The notes under the pieces: generated by a model
Seen by the model: the letters and a program-made list of their open reading frames with translations, nothing else
The model's database searches: none
What the model was told of the DNA's origin: nothing
Position numbers and translations under genes: made by a program
Assembly (NCBI RefSeq): GCF_900104795.1
Contig: NZ_FNTG01000002.1
Span: 248,001-312,000, forward strand
DNA length: 64,000 nt
Source of the DNA: Burkholderia sp. WP9
GTDB taxonomy: Bacteria > Pseudomonadota > Gammaproteobacteria > Burkholderiales > Burkholderiaceae
Direction of reading: 5' to 3'
In this document: positions 17,667-26,714 of the stretch, piece after piece
How the letters are laid out: every line of letters begins with the position of its first letter
Numbering within the stretch: the first letter of the stretch is position 1

Positions 17667-17692
17667 AACGTCGCGCGCGCCACAGTTATTCC
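17667..17692 (-). promoter_or_regulatory. Possible ECF-type promoter upstream of ribA
   Basis: Minus strand GGAAT (17692-17688), 17 bases, CGTT (17670-17667), about 127 bases before the chosen ribA start. It lacks the AAA that follows GGAAT in most of the sites at 12-13 kb, and single matches of this degeneracy are expected by chance. Confidence 0.2.
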
Positions 17693-17791
17693 CTGGGTAC
17701 TCCGGCGCCTTGTCAGGCCTATACTGGAATCGCCTGTCCCTCACGACAGCGCGCCGCGCCGGCGTGCTGCACTGCGAAACGGAGCCGCTCC

Positions 17792-18235
17792 ATGACAAGC
17801 GTTGCACAGCTTCTTAAAACGAAACCGAACAACACCACTGTGTTCACCATCGGGGCCGACGATTCCGTCTACGACGCGATCAAGCTGATGGCCGAAAAGG
17901 GCATTGGCGCGCTGGTCGTCACGGATGGCGACAGCATCGCCGGGATCATCACGGAGCGCGACTATGCGCGCAAGGTCGTGCTGCTGGACCGCTCGTCGAA
18001 GGCCACGCCGGTGCGCGACATCATGAGCAAAGCCGTTCGCTTTGTGCGGCCCGACCAGTCCACCGACGACTGCATGGCCCTCATGACGGAGCGGCGCATG
18101 CGCCACTTGCCGGTGATCGAGAATGACCGGCTGGTCGGCATGGTATCGATTGGCGACCTGGTGAAGAACATCATCGCCGAACAGCAGTTCACCATTCAGC
18201 AGCTCGAGTTCTATATTCACGGCGAGCGGCCCTGA
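17792..18235 (+). CDS. Tandem CBS-domain protein
   Basis: 147 residues, almost entirely two CBS motifs (about 10-65: DSVYDAIKLMAEKGIGALVV and GIITERDYARKV; about 75-135: MTERRMRHLPVIENDRLVGM and VSIGDLVKNII). CBS pairs bind adenosine nucleotides and usually regulate an attached or partner protein; a stand-alone pair has no predictable target. The ATG at 17792 has GGAG 7 bases upstream. Monocistronic. Confidence 0.92.
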   Translation: MTSVAQLLKTKPNNTTVFTIGADDSVYDAIKLMAEKGIGALVVTDGDSIAGIITERDYARKVVLLDRSSKATPVRDIMSKAVRFVRPDQSTDDCMALMTERRMRHLPVIENDRLVGMVSIGDLVKNIIAEQQFTIQQLEFYIHGERP

Positions 18236-18646
18236 CGCAGGGCGCTCGCCCTGCTACCCGCACTAGCAAAAAAAGCCCAATCCGTAAAACGGTTGGGCAA
18301 AGCTACCTTGCGGCAGCGGAGGTTCCTTGAATGTGTAGGCCACGACCTTCGCGGTACAGCGGCGCTACAGTGTCGGCGACGCTGCTGATGCGCGACGCAT
18401 TCGCATGCGCTCGCTGTTTAAAGCCGTGCGCGCGCCGCCTTCGGCGTGCGCGAATTCGAACTACTACTGCGATTCCCACTTCGTGCGGCTACGGGTGACG
18501 GGTGGATGTGAAGAGACGCATTGCCGTCCGATCGTCCTGTCACCCGCCGCAGCAACTTTCGACCAGCGCCCGGTCACGCAACCCGCCCGTTCAGCCCCCT
18601 CACGAAGCTGAACGCGCGTGCCCCGAGCGCCTAGTCACTTGTCGAA
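18236..18646. other. Non-coding stretch with leftward terminator
   Basis: About 410 bases between the CBS gene and the convergent DUF4148 gene. It contains the leftward terminator at 18268-18298. I see no gene in the remainder; the small open frames have no family signature. Confidence 0.5.
18268..18298 (-). terminator. Rho-independent terminator, leftward
   Basis: On the minus strand GCCCAACCG (18298-18290) pairs with the arm at 18283-18275 (one G-T pair), followed by seven T (18274-18268). It can also form in the rightward direction behind the CBS gene but lacks a T-tract there. It lies about 350 bases past the DUF4148 stop. Confidence 0.75.
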
Positions 18647-18991
18647 TCAGTTACCGAAATACACGCCCTTGGGGCCCGACATCGGCTGGATCACGCCGCC
18701 GGCTTGCGACGAGCCGTTTGCCACGCCGCCGTAGCCACTGGTGTCAGCGACCGGCTCCTGCGTCTGCGCGATGGCCGGGTTCTGAGCCACTACGCGATGC
18801 TCAGCAGCCTGAACATCGGCCGGATACGTCGGATCATTGGACGTGGCTGGGTTATAACCAGCCTGCTCCATCTGGATCAGGTCCTGGCGTACATCCGCGC
18901 GGGTGACAGGTTGCTGGCTCGCCTGAGCGAAAGACGCGATCGGAGCGGCGAGAACTGCGGCAATAGCAACTGCCTTGATGAGCGATTTCAT
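18647..18991 (-). CDS. DUF4148 secreted protein (second copy)
   Basis: 114 residues with a Sec signal peptide (residues 1-23, hydrophobic IKAVAIAAVLAAPIASFAQA) and a DUF4148 core (VTRADVRQDLIQMEQAGYNP, later YPADVQAAEHRVVAQ). Gly/Ser-rich C-terminus ending KGVYFGN. The ATG at 18991 has GGAGG about 9 bases upstream. Unlike the copy at 11644, no GGAAT-type promoter is seen before it, so the two are probably regulated differently. Function unknown. Confidence 0.85.
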   Translation of the reverse strand: MKSLIKAVAIAAVLAAPIASFAQASQQPVTRADVRQDLIQMEQAGYNPATSNDPTYPADVQAAEHRVVAQNPAIAQTQEPVADTSGYGGVANGSSQAGGVIQPMSGPKGVYFGN

Positions 18992-19067
18992 GATGACTTA
19001 CCTCCAGACTTGGTTTTATTTGCGTCGCCTGAACACGGTATGTGAGAAGCGAGTGGTTTCAGTCTAG

Positions 19068-19214
19068 TCACCAGAGCGTCGAGGGAAAACCCTTGATTTC
19101 GAGATAAATAATTGTCGTGATCGCAATAATGCGCCGAACATTACCGCGAATCCCCATCCAACCAGCATCTTTGGCGTAATAATTGTCGGGATCGTAACCA
19201 TTTGTGTCTGACAT
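19068..19214 (-). CDS. Small hypothetical protein, possible single-span membrane peptide
   Basis: 48 residues with a hydrophilic, Asp/Tyr-rich N-terminus (MSDTNGYDPDNYYAKDAGW) and a short hydrophobic segment (IIAITTIIYLEI). The composition is unusual for a chance frame in this GC-rich genome, but there is no clear ribosome site before the ATG and no recognised family. Confidence 0.25.
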   Translation of the reverse strand: MSDTNGYDPDNYYAKDAGWMGIRGNVRRIIAITTIIYLEIKGFPSTLW

Positions 19215-19274
19215 TTCAAAAATACGTCTGATTAGAGTGCGTTTTGCCGGCAGACGCCTCAGCACAGGTCAAAT

Positions 19275-19916
19275 TTACGCCTCTTCGGACGCACCGGACT
19301 GGGGCGTCAGCAGAAGCTTTCGAGGCCCGCTGACAAATGCGCTGCCCGGTTCGTAGAACCGCAGCGGTCGATGCATTTCACGCGACAAGCCGATGCGGGT
19401 CGTCACGCCCACCGGCAGGTCGCCACGCTCCACGACGCCAATCCACAAATCGCGCCCCGCGCACAGATCCCGACCATCGAACGCCTGGCCGATGCCGAGC
19501 GCCATGGTGAGCCGCCCGGGCCCGCGCGCCAGATCGCGCAGCGGCACGCCGGGCCGGCGCGCTTCCATCAGCGGCAAGCCTTCGAGGGGCTCGATCGCGC
19601 GAAACAGAATGCCGGCGCCGACATCCTCGGCCTCGGCGGACATGTTGAGCATGTACGAGAGTCCATAGGTCAGCCGCACATACGCGTAACCGCGGGCGAG
19701 AAACAGCGAACGGTTATACGGACGGCGGCCGATAAATGCATGGCCCGTCGAGTCCCCCACCGGATAGGCCTCCGTTTCGACGATTCGCCCGCTCATGCGC
19801 CCTTCCGGCAGATCGTGCACGAGGTATTTGCCGATCATGAAGCGCGCGAGTTGCACGGTATCGAGCGGTAAATCGTCACGAAGCAATGGCACGATTGGAA
19901 GTTGCTGTTTCCGCAT
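19275..19916 (-). CDS. 3-methyladenine DNA glycosylase (AAG/MPG family)
   Basis: 213 residues. It matches the AAG/MPG fold family: [33 protein letters not shown] (catalytic Glu in ETEAY), [27 protein letters not shown]. These enzymes excise alkylated purines such as 3-methyladenine and hypoxanthine in base excision repair. The N-terminus ([15 protein letters not shown]) is short, as in bacterial members. The ATG at 19916 has only a weak AAGG upstream. Monocistronic. Confidence 0.9.
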   Translation of the reverse strand: MRKQQLPIVPLLRDDLPLDTVQLARFMIGKYLVHDLPEGRMSGRIVETEAYPVGDSTGHAFIGRRPYNRSLFLARGYAYVRLTYGLSYMLNMSAEAEDVGAGILFRAIEPLEGLPLMEARRPGVPLRDLARGPGRLTMALGIGQAFDGRDLCAGRDLWIGVVERGDLPVGVTTRIGLSREMHRPLRFYEPGSAFVSGPRKLLLTPQSGASEEA

Positions 19917-20369
19917 GCGTCAGGCCTTGTATTGAAGCCACGAGAGGCGAGAGATTCGAGTGAGACGAAAGCGTGAGATGCCCCGCCCAATAGTTGACAG
20001 TTCGACCGGCCGGTTATTGGCGCCAAAACTCGCCGCAAAATTAATCGCAAATACAGCAATGCGCGCCCGATATCAAGCAATACGACGCCATCGGTCTGTT
20101 TTCATCGGCCCAATCGTTGTAGCAAAACCTCACTTGCGTACGGCGTTGCCATCACCATGGCACTAATTGGAGTATCGTGTGTTTCCGGCCTGCAGCACAG
20201 CCTTTGCCGGCTCGCGTGTGTTTCGGCCCGCCCGAATCAGCGTAAAGATGTAAAGCATTCGCACGATCCGCAGCACCGTTCCATTCAGATTTGATCCCGA
20301 TGTACCCGCTGGTGTAGCGCACCGCCCCATTCCGGGGGCGCAGTGCCAATGACAATAGGAGAGAGTTGA
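19917..20369. other. Intergenic stretch before BON gene
   Basis: About 450 bases between divergent genes. It is AT-richer around 19990-20130. No convincing -35/-10 pair, hairpin or open frame was found. The end carries a good ribosome site for the BON gene (GGAGAGAG, 4 bases before the ATG). Confidence 0.4.
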
Positions 20370-20726
20370 ATGAAAGCATTTCCGGCAATCAAGATGATCG
20401 GCAGCGCGCTGATCGTTCTCGCGTCCCTCAATGCCTATGCGCAAAGCAGCGATGCAGCAGCCCCGGCTGCCACATCGGCATCGCCGTCGGCCAAGCAGAC
20501 CAAGGCGGCCGACCGCGCCCTGGGACGCAAAGTCCGCAGCGCATTGTCGAAGACCAAGGGTCTGAGCGTGTCGAACATCACCGTGCGCGCGCGCGGTGGC
20601 GCAGTGACGCTGGCCGGCTCCGTGCCTGAGCAGCCGCAGGTCGACCTGGCCACTCAGACAGCACAAGGCGTGGCCGGTGTGACGTCGGTCAAGAACGCCC
20701 TGACGATTCGTCCGGTCGGCCAGTAA
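20370..20726 (+). CDS. BON-domain exported protein
   Basis: 118 residues: signal peptide (MIGSALIVLASLNAYAQS region, cleaved near residue 25), an Ala/Ser-rich linker, and one BON domain (about 45-115: ADRALGRKVRSALSKTKGLS, ITVRARGGAVTLAGSVPE, AQGVAGVTSVKNAL). BON domains bind phospholipid surfaces in the periplasm, as in OsmY. Single-domain forms are common in Burkholderia, with no fixed role. Likely osmotic or envelope stress, by family only. Confidence 0.88.
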   Translation: MKAFPAIKMIGSALIVLASLNAYAQSSDAAAPAATSASPSAKQTKAADRALGRKVRSALSKTKGLSVSNITVRARGGAVTLAGSVPEQPQVDLATQTAQGVAGVTSVKNALTIRPVGQ

Positions 20727-21186
20727 TCGGCTGAACCCGTCGTAACGAAACGACCGGGCGCCAGTCCCTCTCACGGAGCGCTGGCGCCCTGGCGCGACTC
20801 CCGGCGGCTTCGCCGGGCGCCGCGCAGTGCAGCGCAGGTTGCCCGCACGCCGGGATTTGCCCGGCCGCTCGGGTCCAGCCAACGAAACCACATGTTCCCG
20901 CTCGCCGCGCCCTGGCAGCGCGTGAGCCCATGCCGGCCGCGCCATTCTGCGTTATCCAGTTCCTCTCACTGACAGTTACCATTTGCGCTCACAGGATGCC
21001 GAAGGCGCCTCGTCAATCTCCGCGCCAATGGAGCGCCACCTAGCCGACCATTATTCTTTATAATTTAAAGCGTTAGAGCATACTGCTTACAAGCCACCTG
21101 AACATCCAGGCGCGCTTTGGCCCGGAAGGGCAAGCCGTCCGGGCCCGCAGCACCACCGAATAAAAGCATCGAAAAGGAGGCCCCGA
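20727..21186. other. Intergenic stretch with hairpin before antiporter gene
   Basis: About 460 bases. It starts with a strong hairpin (GGGCGCCAG at 20756-20764 and CTGGCGCCC at 20781-20789) without a T-tract. A TATAAT at 21059-21064 could be a -10 element for the antiporter gene, with no recognisable -35. A very good ribosome site (AAAGGAGG) ends about 7 bases before the ATG at 21187. Confidence 0.45.
20756..20789 (+). terminator. Hairpin behind BON gene, probable terminator or mRNA 3' end
   Basis: Nine perfect base pairs with a 16-base loop, 30 bases past the BON stop. No run of T follows, so a Rho-independent terminator is not proven. Confidence 0.4.
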
Positions 21187-22269
21187 ATGACCACGCCCGC
21201 GACCGTTCTCCCCCGCTGGACCATTGCCGCTCCATTCGTGGCGTGGATCGTGCTCGGCATCGCCTATGCCATGCCGGGCAGCGGCGTGCTGCTCACGCTG
21301 GTCGGCGTGGCGCTGTGTGCGGCGGTCTTCACGGCGGTGCATCATGCGGAAGTGGTCGCGCATCGGGTCGGCGAGCCGTTCGGTACGCTGGTGCTGGCGG
21401 TGGCGGTCACCGTGATCGAAGTCGCGCTGATCGTCTCGGTCATGCTCACGTCCGGCCCGGAAAAGGCGGGTCTCGCGCGCGACACGGTGTTTGCCGCCGT
21501 GATGATCGTCTGCAACGGGATTGTGGGCATTTGCCTGCTGGTGGGCGGCATCCGGCATCGCGAGCAGGATTTTCAGAGCCGTGGCGCCTCGGCGGCGCTG
21601 GCTGTGCTCGCCTCGCTGTCCGTCCTGACGCTCGTCATGCCGAATTACACGACGACCAGCGTGGGTCCGCTTCTGTCGTCTTCCCAATTGGCGTTCGCCG
21701 GGGTGTCTTCGCTGGTGCTGTACGGCGTATTCGTGTTCGTGCAGACCGTTCGCCATCGCGATTACTTTCTCGCCGGCACGCCGGATGAAAACGTCCACGC
21801 CGCGCCGCCTACCGCCGCTCAGGCGCTGGCAGCCGGCGGCTTGCTGCTGGTATGTCTCGTCGCGGTGGTGCTGCTCGCCAAGGTGCTCTCGCCGGTGGTC
21901 GAAACCGCGGTCAAGAACGCGGGCGCGCCGGCGGCCGTGGTCGGCATTGTGATCGCCGCTCTGGTGCTGCTGCCTGAAGGGCTTGCCGCCGTGCGCGCGG
22001 CGCGCGTCGATCGCTTGCAAAACAGCCTGAATCTCGCCCTCGGCTCGGCGCTTGCCAGTATCGGCCTGACCATTCCAACCGTGGCCGGCGTATTTTTGTA
22101 CACCGGTCAGCCGCTCGTGCTCGGGATCGACGGCAAGGAAACCGTGCTCCTCGTGCTCACGCTGATAGTGGGCACGCTCACGCTCAGCAGCGGCCGCACG
22201 ACGATCCTGCAAGGCGCGGTACACCTGTCGCTGTTCGCGGCGTATCTGTTTCTCTCGTTCGCGCCTTGA
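21187..22269 (+). CDS. chaA: ChaA-like calcium/sodium:proton antiporter
   Basis: 360 residues in about 11 hydrophobic helices. It matches the CaCA superfamily: the first alpha repeat has VAHRVGEPFGTLVLAVAVTV followed by IEVALI, and the second has VVGIVIAALVLLPEGLAAVR followed by LNLALGSALASIGLTIP. These carry the acidic residues in GEPFGT..VTVIE and LLPEG used for cation exchange in ChaA. Predicted: inner-membrane export of Ca2+, Na+ or K+ against protons at alkaline pH. Strong AAAGGAGG ribosome site. Monocistronic. Confidence 0.85.
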   Translation: MTTPATVLPRWTIAAPFVAWIVLGIAYAMPGSGVLLTLVGVALCAAVFTAVHHAEVVAHRVGEPFGTLVLAVAVTVIEVALIVSVMLTSGPEKAGLARDTVFAAVMIVCNGIVGICLLVGGIRHREQDFQSRGASAALAVLASLSVLTLVMPNYTTTSVGPLLSSSQLAFAGVSSLVLYGVFVFVQTVRHRDYFLAGTPDENVHAAPPTAAQALAAGGLLLVCLVAVVLLAKVLSPVVETAVKNAGAPAAVVGIVIAALVLLPEGLAAVRAARVDRLQNSLNLALGSALASIGLTIPTVAGVFLYTGQPLVLGIDGKETVLLVLTLIVGTLTLSSGRTTILQGAVHLSLFAAYLFLSFAP

Positions 22270-22289
22270 TCGGGCGCCGACGCTTTGGG

Positions 22290-23183
22290 CTACTCTTCCC
22301 AGTGCGCCGCGATCCAGTCGCGAAACAGATTCAGCTTCTGCTGATGCGCGACCGAATCCGGATAGACGAAGTAATAGCGCCACCCGGTCTTGAGCACGGT
22401 ATCGAACGGCCGCACGAGGCGCTTGGCCGCCACGTCCTCGTCGATCAGCGCGAGGTCGCTGATCGCAACGCCGAAGCCCTGTAGCGCGGCGTTGGTCGCC
22501 ATATCGAGCGTGTCGAAGCTCGGGCCGTGCTCGGCGTCGATGGCGGGCGCGTTCGCCGTATCCACCTCGGTCACCTTGGCGAGCCACATCTTCCAGTCGC
22601 GATGATCGCGCGTGGGATGCAGCAGCGTATGGCGCGCGAGGTCGGCCACTTCGGCCAGCGGCTTGTCTTTCAGCAGATCGGGCGCGCACACGGGCGTCAG
22701 GCGCTCCTCGAACAACGGCACTGCCTGCACATCCGCACCGGGCGACGAGCCGTAGATGATCGCGGCGTCGAACGGTTCGAGCTGGAAATCGACGTCGTGC
22801 TGCCACGTGGTCGTGATCTGCACGTGGAGTTCGGGATACTCGGCCTGAAAGCGCATGATTTTCGGCAGCATCCAGCGCATCACACAGGTCGGCACTTTCA
22901 GCGCGAGGTCGGTGCGCTGCCGTGTGAGGCGCAGCGAGATTTCCTCGATGCGCGCAAAGCTCTCCTTCACGGCGGGCAGCAGCAATTCCCCTTCGGCGGT
23001 GAGCGTCAGGCCTTTCGCATGACGCTTGAAGAGCGGAAACTTGTAGTAGTCCTCGAGCGCGATGATTTGCCGGCTGACCGCGCCTTGCGTCAGGCAGAGA
23101 TGGTCGGCGGCGCGCGTGAAACTGCGATGCCGCGCCACCGTTTCGAAAATCTGCAGCGCGTTGAGCGGCGGTAGGCGTCGCAT
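22290..23183 (-). CDS. LysR-type regulator, GcvA-like
   Basis: 297 residues. N-terminal LysR helix-turn-helix (LPPLNALQIFETVARHRSFT, ADHLCLTQGAVSRQI) and substrate-binding domain from about 90 (DLALKVPTCVMRWMLPKIMR, DAAIIYG, GFGVAISDLALID). The opening RRLPPLNALQIFE is typical of the GcvA subgroup. It is divergent from the ABC importer block at 23710, which is its probable target. The dyad at 23541-23559 fits a LysR T-N11-A box. Confidence 0.9.
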   Translation of the reverse strand: MRRLPPLNALQIFETVARHRSFTRAADHLCLTQGAVSRQIIALEDYYKFPLFKRHAKGLTLTAEGELLLPAVKESFARIEEISLRLTRQRTDLALKVPTCVMRWMLPKIMRFQAEYPELHVQITTTWQHDVDFQLEPFDAAIIYGSSPGADVQAVPLFEERLTPVCAPDLLKDKPLAEVADLARHTLLHPTRDHRDWKMWLAKVTEVDTANAPAIDAEHGPSFDTLDMATNAALQGFGVAISDLALIDEDVAAKRLVRPFDTVLKTGWRYYFVYPDSVAHQQKLNLFRDWIAAHWEE

Positions 23184-23709
23184 CGGCTTATCCGGGATCA
23201 GAAAAAATCATTGGTGGACGTTGCGGTACGGCTTAACGCTTGCCGCTGAAACGTCTGTCGAGCCCATAGGATACGCGATCACGGGTTGCAGCACGAGAAG
23301 CGGCCGCCGCTGCAACCATGCGTTTGGCTCATGTCGCCGCCCGATCTTGCGGTCCGCCGGCCGGCCACGCACCAACATAGGGCGAGACGCGCTTTCAATC
23401 GCACCAGAACTGAGCTTTCCTCATACCTCCGTGGGCAAACGAAACATCGGCAAAACATGGACGTTAACCCGCATGCGTTACTGCCTAGGCGCTCCCGCCG
23501 TCTGACCGGTGTAGGCCAGCCGGATCGCGTGACGGCCGTCGCATGAGATTACGTCATGCCCTCCATGCGCATATTTCGTTTGTTGAGGGATTTTGGCAAA
23601 CCTAGAGTGCATCCACACGCAGCATCGGCACGCAACGCGAAGAGGCGCTGCATCGGCGGCGGTTACAGCAATATCACCAGGCAACAGGCGTTCAACACAG
23701 GAGACCGCC
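23184..23709. other. Divergent regulatory region between LysR gene and ABC importer
   Basis: About 525 bases. Open frames in it lack family signatures and good ribosome sites. It holds the LysR-type dyad at 23541-23559 and, at its end, AGGAGA six bases before the binding-protein ATG. No terminator or repeat was seen. Confidence 0.4.
23541..23559. promoter_or_regulatory. Putative LysR-type binding dyad
   Basis: GCATGA-N7-TCATGC, a perfect 6-base inverted repeat that contains TGAGATTACGTCA, a T-N11-A core. It is about 150 bases upstream of the first importer gene, and the only LysR gene nearby is the divergent neighbour. Confidence 0.4.
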
Positions 23710-24804
23710 ATGCAAGAGATCAAACGGGGTAGAAGGCAGGCCATCAAGACGATCGGCGCGGCACTCGCGGCGTCCACCTTGCCGATGCCGTTCATCAACC
23801 TGCGCGCGCAGGAACACAACTTCAGCGGCAAGACGCTGCGTCTGTTGACCTGGTCGGACGACACAGGCGCGGCCGCGTTGCGCAACATCGCCGCCACCTT
23901 CACGGCGAAAACCGGCGCCAAAGTGATCGCCGACCGCGCCGACGGCACCTCCGGCATGGTCGCCAAGGTGAAGGCCGCAGGCGATCGCCCCACCTACGAC
24001 GTCATCACGCTGGCGGGCGTCGGCGCGGCCGGTCTCGGCGACGCCGGCCTGCTGATGAAGCCCGATCTGGACAAACTGCCGAACCTCAAAGACGTCGCGC
24101 CGCAATACCGCACGGGCGCGAACGGCTTCGGCGTCGGCTATCTGCTGTGGTCGGACGGGTTGATCTACAACACCTCGACCGTGAAGACCGCGCCGGCATC
24201 GTACGAAGCGCTGTGGGATCCCAAGTACGCCGGCCGCCTGTTCCTGCCGCCGCCCGAGTGGGCCGAAGCGGTCGACCTCGCGATCATCGCCGCGAAGATG
24301 AACGGCGGCTCGCAGCAGAACATCGAGCCGGGCTTCAAGAAGCTGATGCAACTGAAAGATCGCGTGATGACGCTCGGTGAAAATCCGAATCAGGTGGCCG
24401 ATCTGTTCCGCACCGGGTCGCTCGATATTGGCGGCATCTATTCGCCGGCGTTTTTCCCGGACCAGATCCGCAAGCCCGAATACAAGATGGGCGTGACCTA
24501 CGGCATGAAGGAAGGCTTCGCCACGCAGTTGATGTTCACGGTGATCCCCAAGTCGCACCCGGGCGACAGCGATCTGATCCACGCCTTCATCAACCACTCG
24601 CTCGACGCGGGCGTGCAAGGCCGCATGGCCGCCGACGTGCTGAACGGCCCGGTCAATTCGAAAGCGGTGATTCCCGCCGAGAGCCGCGCGTTCGTGCCGA
24701 GCCCGCAGCAGATCGCCGAGAAGGCCGTGTTGCATGACGACAAGGCGCTCGCCGTCGTGCAGCCGGCATGGATCAAGCGCTACACCGAAATCTTCTCGGC
24801 ATGA
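23710..24804 (+). CDS. ABC transporter periplasmic binding protein, polyamine (PotD) type
   Basis: 364 residues. The leader contains a twin-arginine-like sequence (KRGRRQAIKTIGAALAAS) and ends near FINLRAQ. The mature part is a class of extracellular solute-binding protein seen with PotABC-type permeases (LRLLTWSDDTGAAALRNIAA, GYLLWSDGLIYNTSTV, WDPKYAGRLFLPPPEWAEAV). The start ATG at 23710 has AGGAGA six bases before it; longer in-frame starts are less likely. The stop overlaps the first permease ATG. Ligand unknown: polyamine-type binding proteins also bind other cations or small acids. Confidence 0.88.
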   Translation: MQEIKRGRRQAIKTIGAALAASTLPMPFINLRAQEHNFSGKTLRLLTWSDDTGAAALRNIAATFTAKTGAKVIADRADGTSGMVAKVKAAGDRPTYDVITLAGVGAAGLGDAGLLMKPDLDKLPNLKDVAPQYRTGANGFGVGYLLWSDGLIYNTSTVKTAPASYEALWDPKYAGRLFLPPPEWAEAVDLAIIAAKMNGGSQQNIEPGFKKLMQLKDRVMTLGENPNQVADLFRTGSLDIGGIYSPAFFPDQIRKPEYKMGVTYGMKEGFATQLMFTVIPKSHPGDSDLIHAFINHSLDAGVQGRMAADVLNGPVNSKAVIPAESRAFVPSPQQIAEKAVLHDDKALAVVQPAWIKRYTEIFSA

Positions 24805-25766
24805 CCACGATGCTCGCGCGCTTTTCGCGGCGTGCTTCGGCGGCGTCCGCTGCTTCGTCAAATACGATGCCGGACGCCGGGCCCGATCTCGTGCCCGACG
24901 CGCCCGCCGCCACCGCGATGGAAAAGGCCCGGCCGTGGCTGCTGCTCGCGCCGATCCTGTTGTTTCTCGCCATTCTCGGCGCGGCGGCGCTGGTGGTGCT
25001 GCGCATGAGCTTCGGCACGCAAGGCAACGAGTGGCGCGGTTTCACGCTGCAAAACTACGCGGACCTGCTCGACGGCTACTTCATGAAGTCGTTGTGGCTC
25101 ACGTTGAAGCTCGCATTCCAAAGCATGATCTGCGCGGTGCTGCTGGCGATTCCGGTCGCGCTGGCCATGGCCCGCACGAAGTCGCGGCTCGCCCGGCGCC
25201 TCCTGCTGGCCGGCGTGCTGCTGCCGCTGCTCGTCAACCTGCTGCTGCAAGGTTATGGCTGGCTGATCATTCTCGGGCCGGCTGGCCTCCTCAATCACGC
25301 GCTGCTCGGCAGCGGCCTCGTGCAACGCCCGTTGATGTGGCTGTACCGCGAAAACGGCGTGCTGCTCGGGCTGATCCAGACAGCGTTTCCGCTCGCCGTG
25401 CTACCCCTTTCGAGCGCGATGCGCGCGGTGTCGACTTCTTACGAGGAAGCCGCCGCCACGCTCGGCGCGACGCGCTGGCAAACGCTGCGTCACGTCCTGC
25501 TGCCGCTCGCCATGCCCGGCCTCGTGTCCGGCGCACTGCTCGTGTTCGCTTACAACGCAAGCGCGTTCGCCGTGCCGCTTTTGCTCGGCGGACGGCGCGT
25601 GCCGATGCTCGCCGTGCTGGTCCACGATCAGGTCGCGCCGTTGCTGAACTGGCCGGCGGCGTCCGCGTCGGGTGTCGTACTGATGGTCGCCACGCTGACC
25701 GTGATGGCGCTGTCGCAGCGTCTCGTGCGCCGTACCCAACGTCTCGCCGAGGAGCCTCACGCATGA
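24801..25766 (+). CDS. ABC transporter permease, PotB type
   Basis: 321 residues. The N-terminus (about 45 residues) is hydrophilic and Ala/Ser-rich; six membrane segments follow. The permease EAA loop is clear (EEAAATLGATRWQTLRHVLL then PLAMPGL, near residue 215). The ATG at 24801 overlaps the binding protein stop (ATGA). It forms the membrane channel with the next gene. Confidence 0.9.
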   Translation: MTTMLARFSRRASAASAASSNTMPDAGPDLVPDAPAATAMEKARPWLLLAPILLFLAILGAAALVVLRMSFGTQGNEWRGFTLQNYADLLDGYFMKSLWLTLKLAFQSMICAVLLAIPVALAMARTKSRLARRLLLAGVLLPLLVNLLLQGYGWLIILGPAGLLNHALLGSGLVQRPLMWLYRENGVLLGLIQTAFPLAVLPLSSAMRAVSTSYEEAAATLGATRWQTLRHVLLPLAMPGLVSGALLVFAYNASAFAVPLLLGGRRVPMLAVLVHDQVAPLLNWPAASASGVVLMVATLTVMALSQRLVRRTQRLAEEPHA

Positions 25767-26665
25767 GCACGCCTGTTCAAACCGCGCAAACCGCGCAAGT
25801 CGTTCGCCGGCAGCCGCGATCGCCCCGCTCACCGCGCTGGCCTTCCGTCATGCCCGGCCAGCTCGGCAAGGCCACCGCCCTGCTCGCGGCGATCGTTCTG
25901 TTCCTCGCCGCGCTGCCGATCCTCACGATGATCACGATGTCGTTCAGCGCGGCCGACACGCTCGAATTTCCGCCGCACGCCTATGGCCTGCACTGGTATC
26001 GCGCCGCGTGGCACAGCTTCGTGTCACCGGACGCGAGCGACTCGCTGTCGATGGGCGCCGCCTTGAGCACGAGCCTGATCGTTGCGCTCTCCACCATGGT
26101 GATCGCCACGCTCGTCTCGGTGCCCGCCGCCTACGCGCTGAGCCGCTACCGCTTTCGTGGCAAGCCCGCGGTCGAACAGCTGGTCGCGCTGCCGCTCGTC
26201 TATCCGCTCGTGATGCTCGGCCTGTCGCTGCTGCTGGTGTTCAACGTGCTGCCGGTCGAACTTGGCGTGTTCCGCCTGATCATCGCGCACGTGATTCTGG
26301 CGCTGCCGTTTACCGTGAAGAACTGCGCGGCCTCGGTCGCCGCCATCGGCCCGGAGTTCGAAGAGGCCGCCTGCGTGATGGGCGCGAGTCCCGGCCGCGC
26401 GCTCGTCGACGTGATCCTGCCGCTGATGCGCCCCGGCATTCTGGCCGGCATGCTGTTCGCGTTCATCGTCTCGTTCAACGAATTCACGGTGACGTTTTTC
26501 CTTTACGGCATCGATACGATGACGCTGCCGGTGTGGCTCTATAGCCGCACGGTGTCGTCGCTCGATCCGACCGTGTTCTGTTTCGCCGTATTCATTGTCG
26601 CGATCGATTTCGCGCTGATCTGGCTGCTCGAAAAGCTGATCGGCGACGAAGGCGTGGCACTGTGA
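25763..26665 (+). CDS. ABC transporter permease, PotC type
   Basis: 300 residues, with an N-terminal basic stretch rich in Gln, Arg and Pro (about 35 residues), then six membrane segments. EAA loop: EEAACVMGASPGRALVDVIL followed by PLMRPGI. Segment VSFNEFTVTFFLYGIDTMTL is typical of PotC/PotI proteins. ATGA overlap with the first permease at 25763-25766. Longer in-frame frames beginning upstream overlap the first permease and are artefacts. Confidence 0.9.
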   Translation: MSTPVQTAQTAQVVRRQPRSPRSPRWPSVMPGQLGKATALLAAIVLFLAALPILTMITMSFSAADTLEFPPHAYGLHWYRAAWHSFVSPDASDSLSMGAALSTSLIVALSTMVIATLVSVPAAYALSRYRFRGKPAVEQLVALPLVYPLVMLGLSLLLVFNVLPVELGVFRLIIAHVILALPFTVKNCAASVAAIGPEFEEAACVMGASPGRALVDVILPLMRPGILAGMLFAFIVSFNEFTVTFFLYGIDTMTLPVWLYSRTVSSLDPTVFCFAVFIVAIDFALIWLLEKLIGDEGVAL

Positions 26666-26714
26666 CTGCCCCCCTCGAACACGCGCTCATGACGACCCCT
26701 TGCTGGAGCATCCG

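Noticed and set aside
23062..23546. Two rightward frames in the LysR/importer interval
   Set aside because: Basic low-complexity products without family features, partly opposite the LysR gene.
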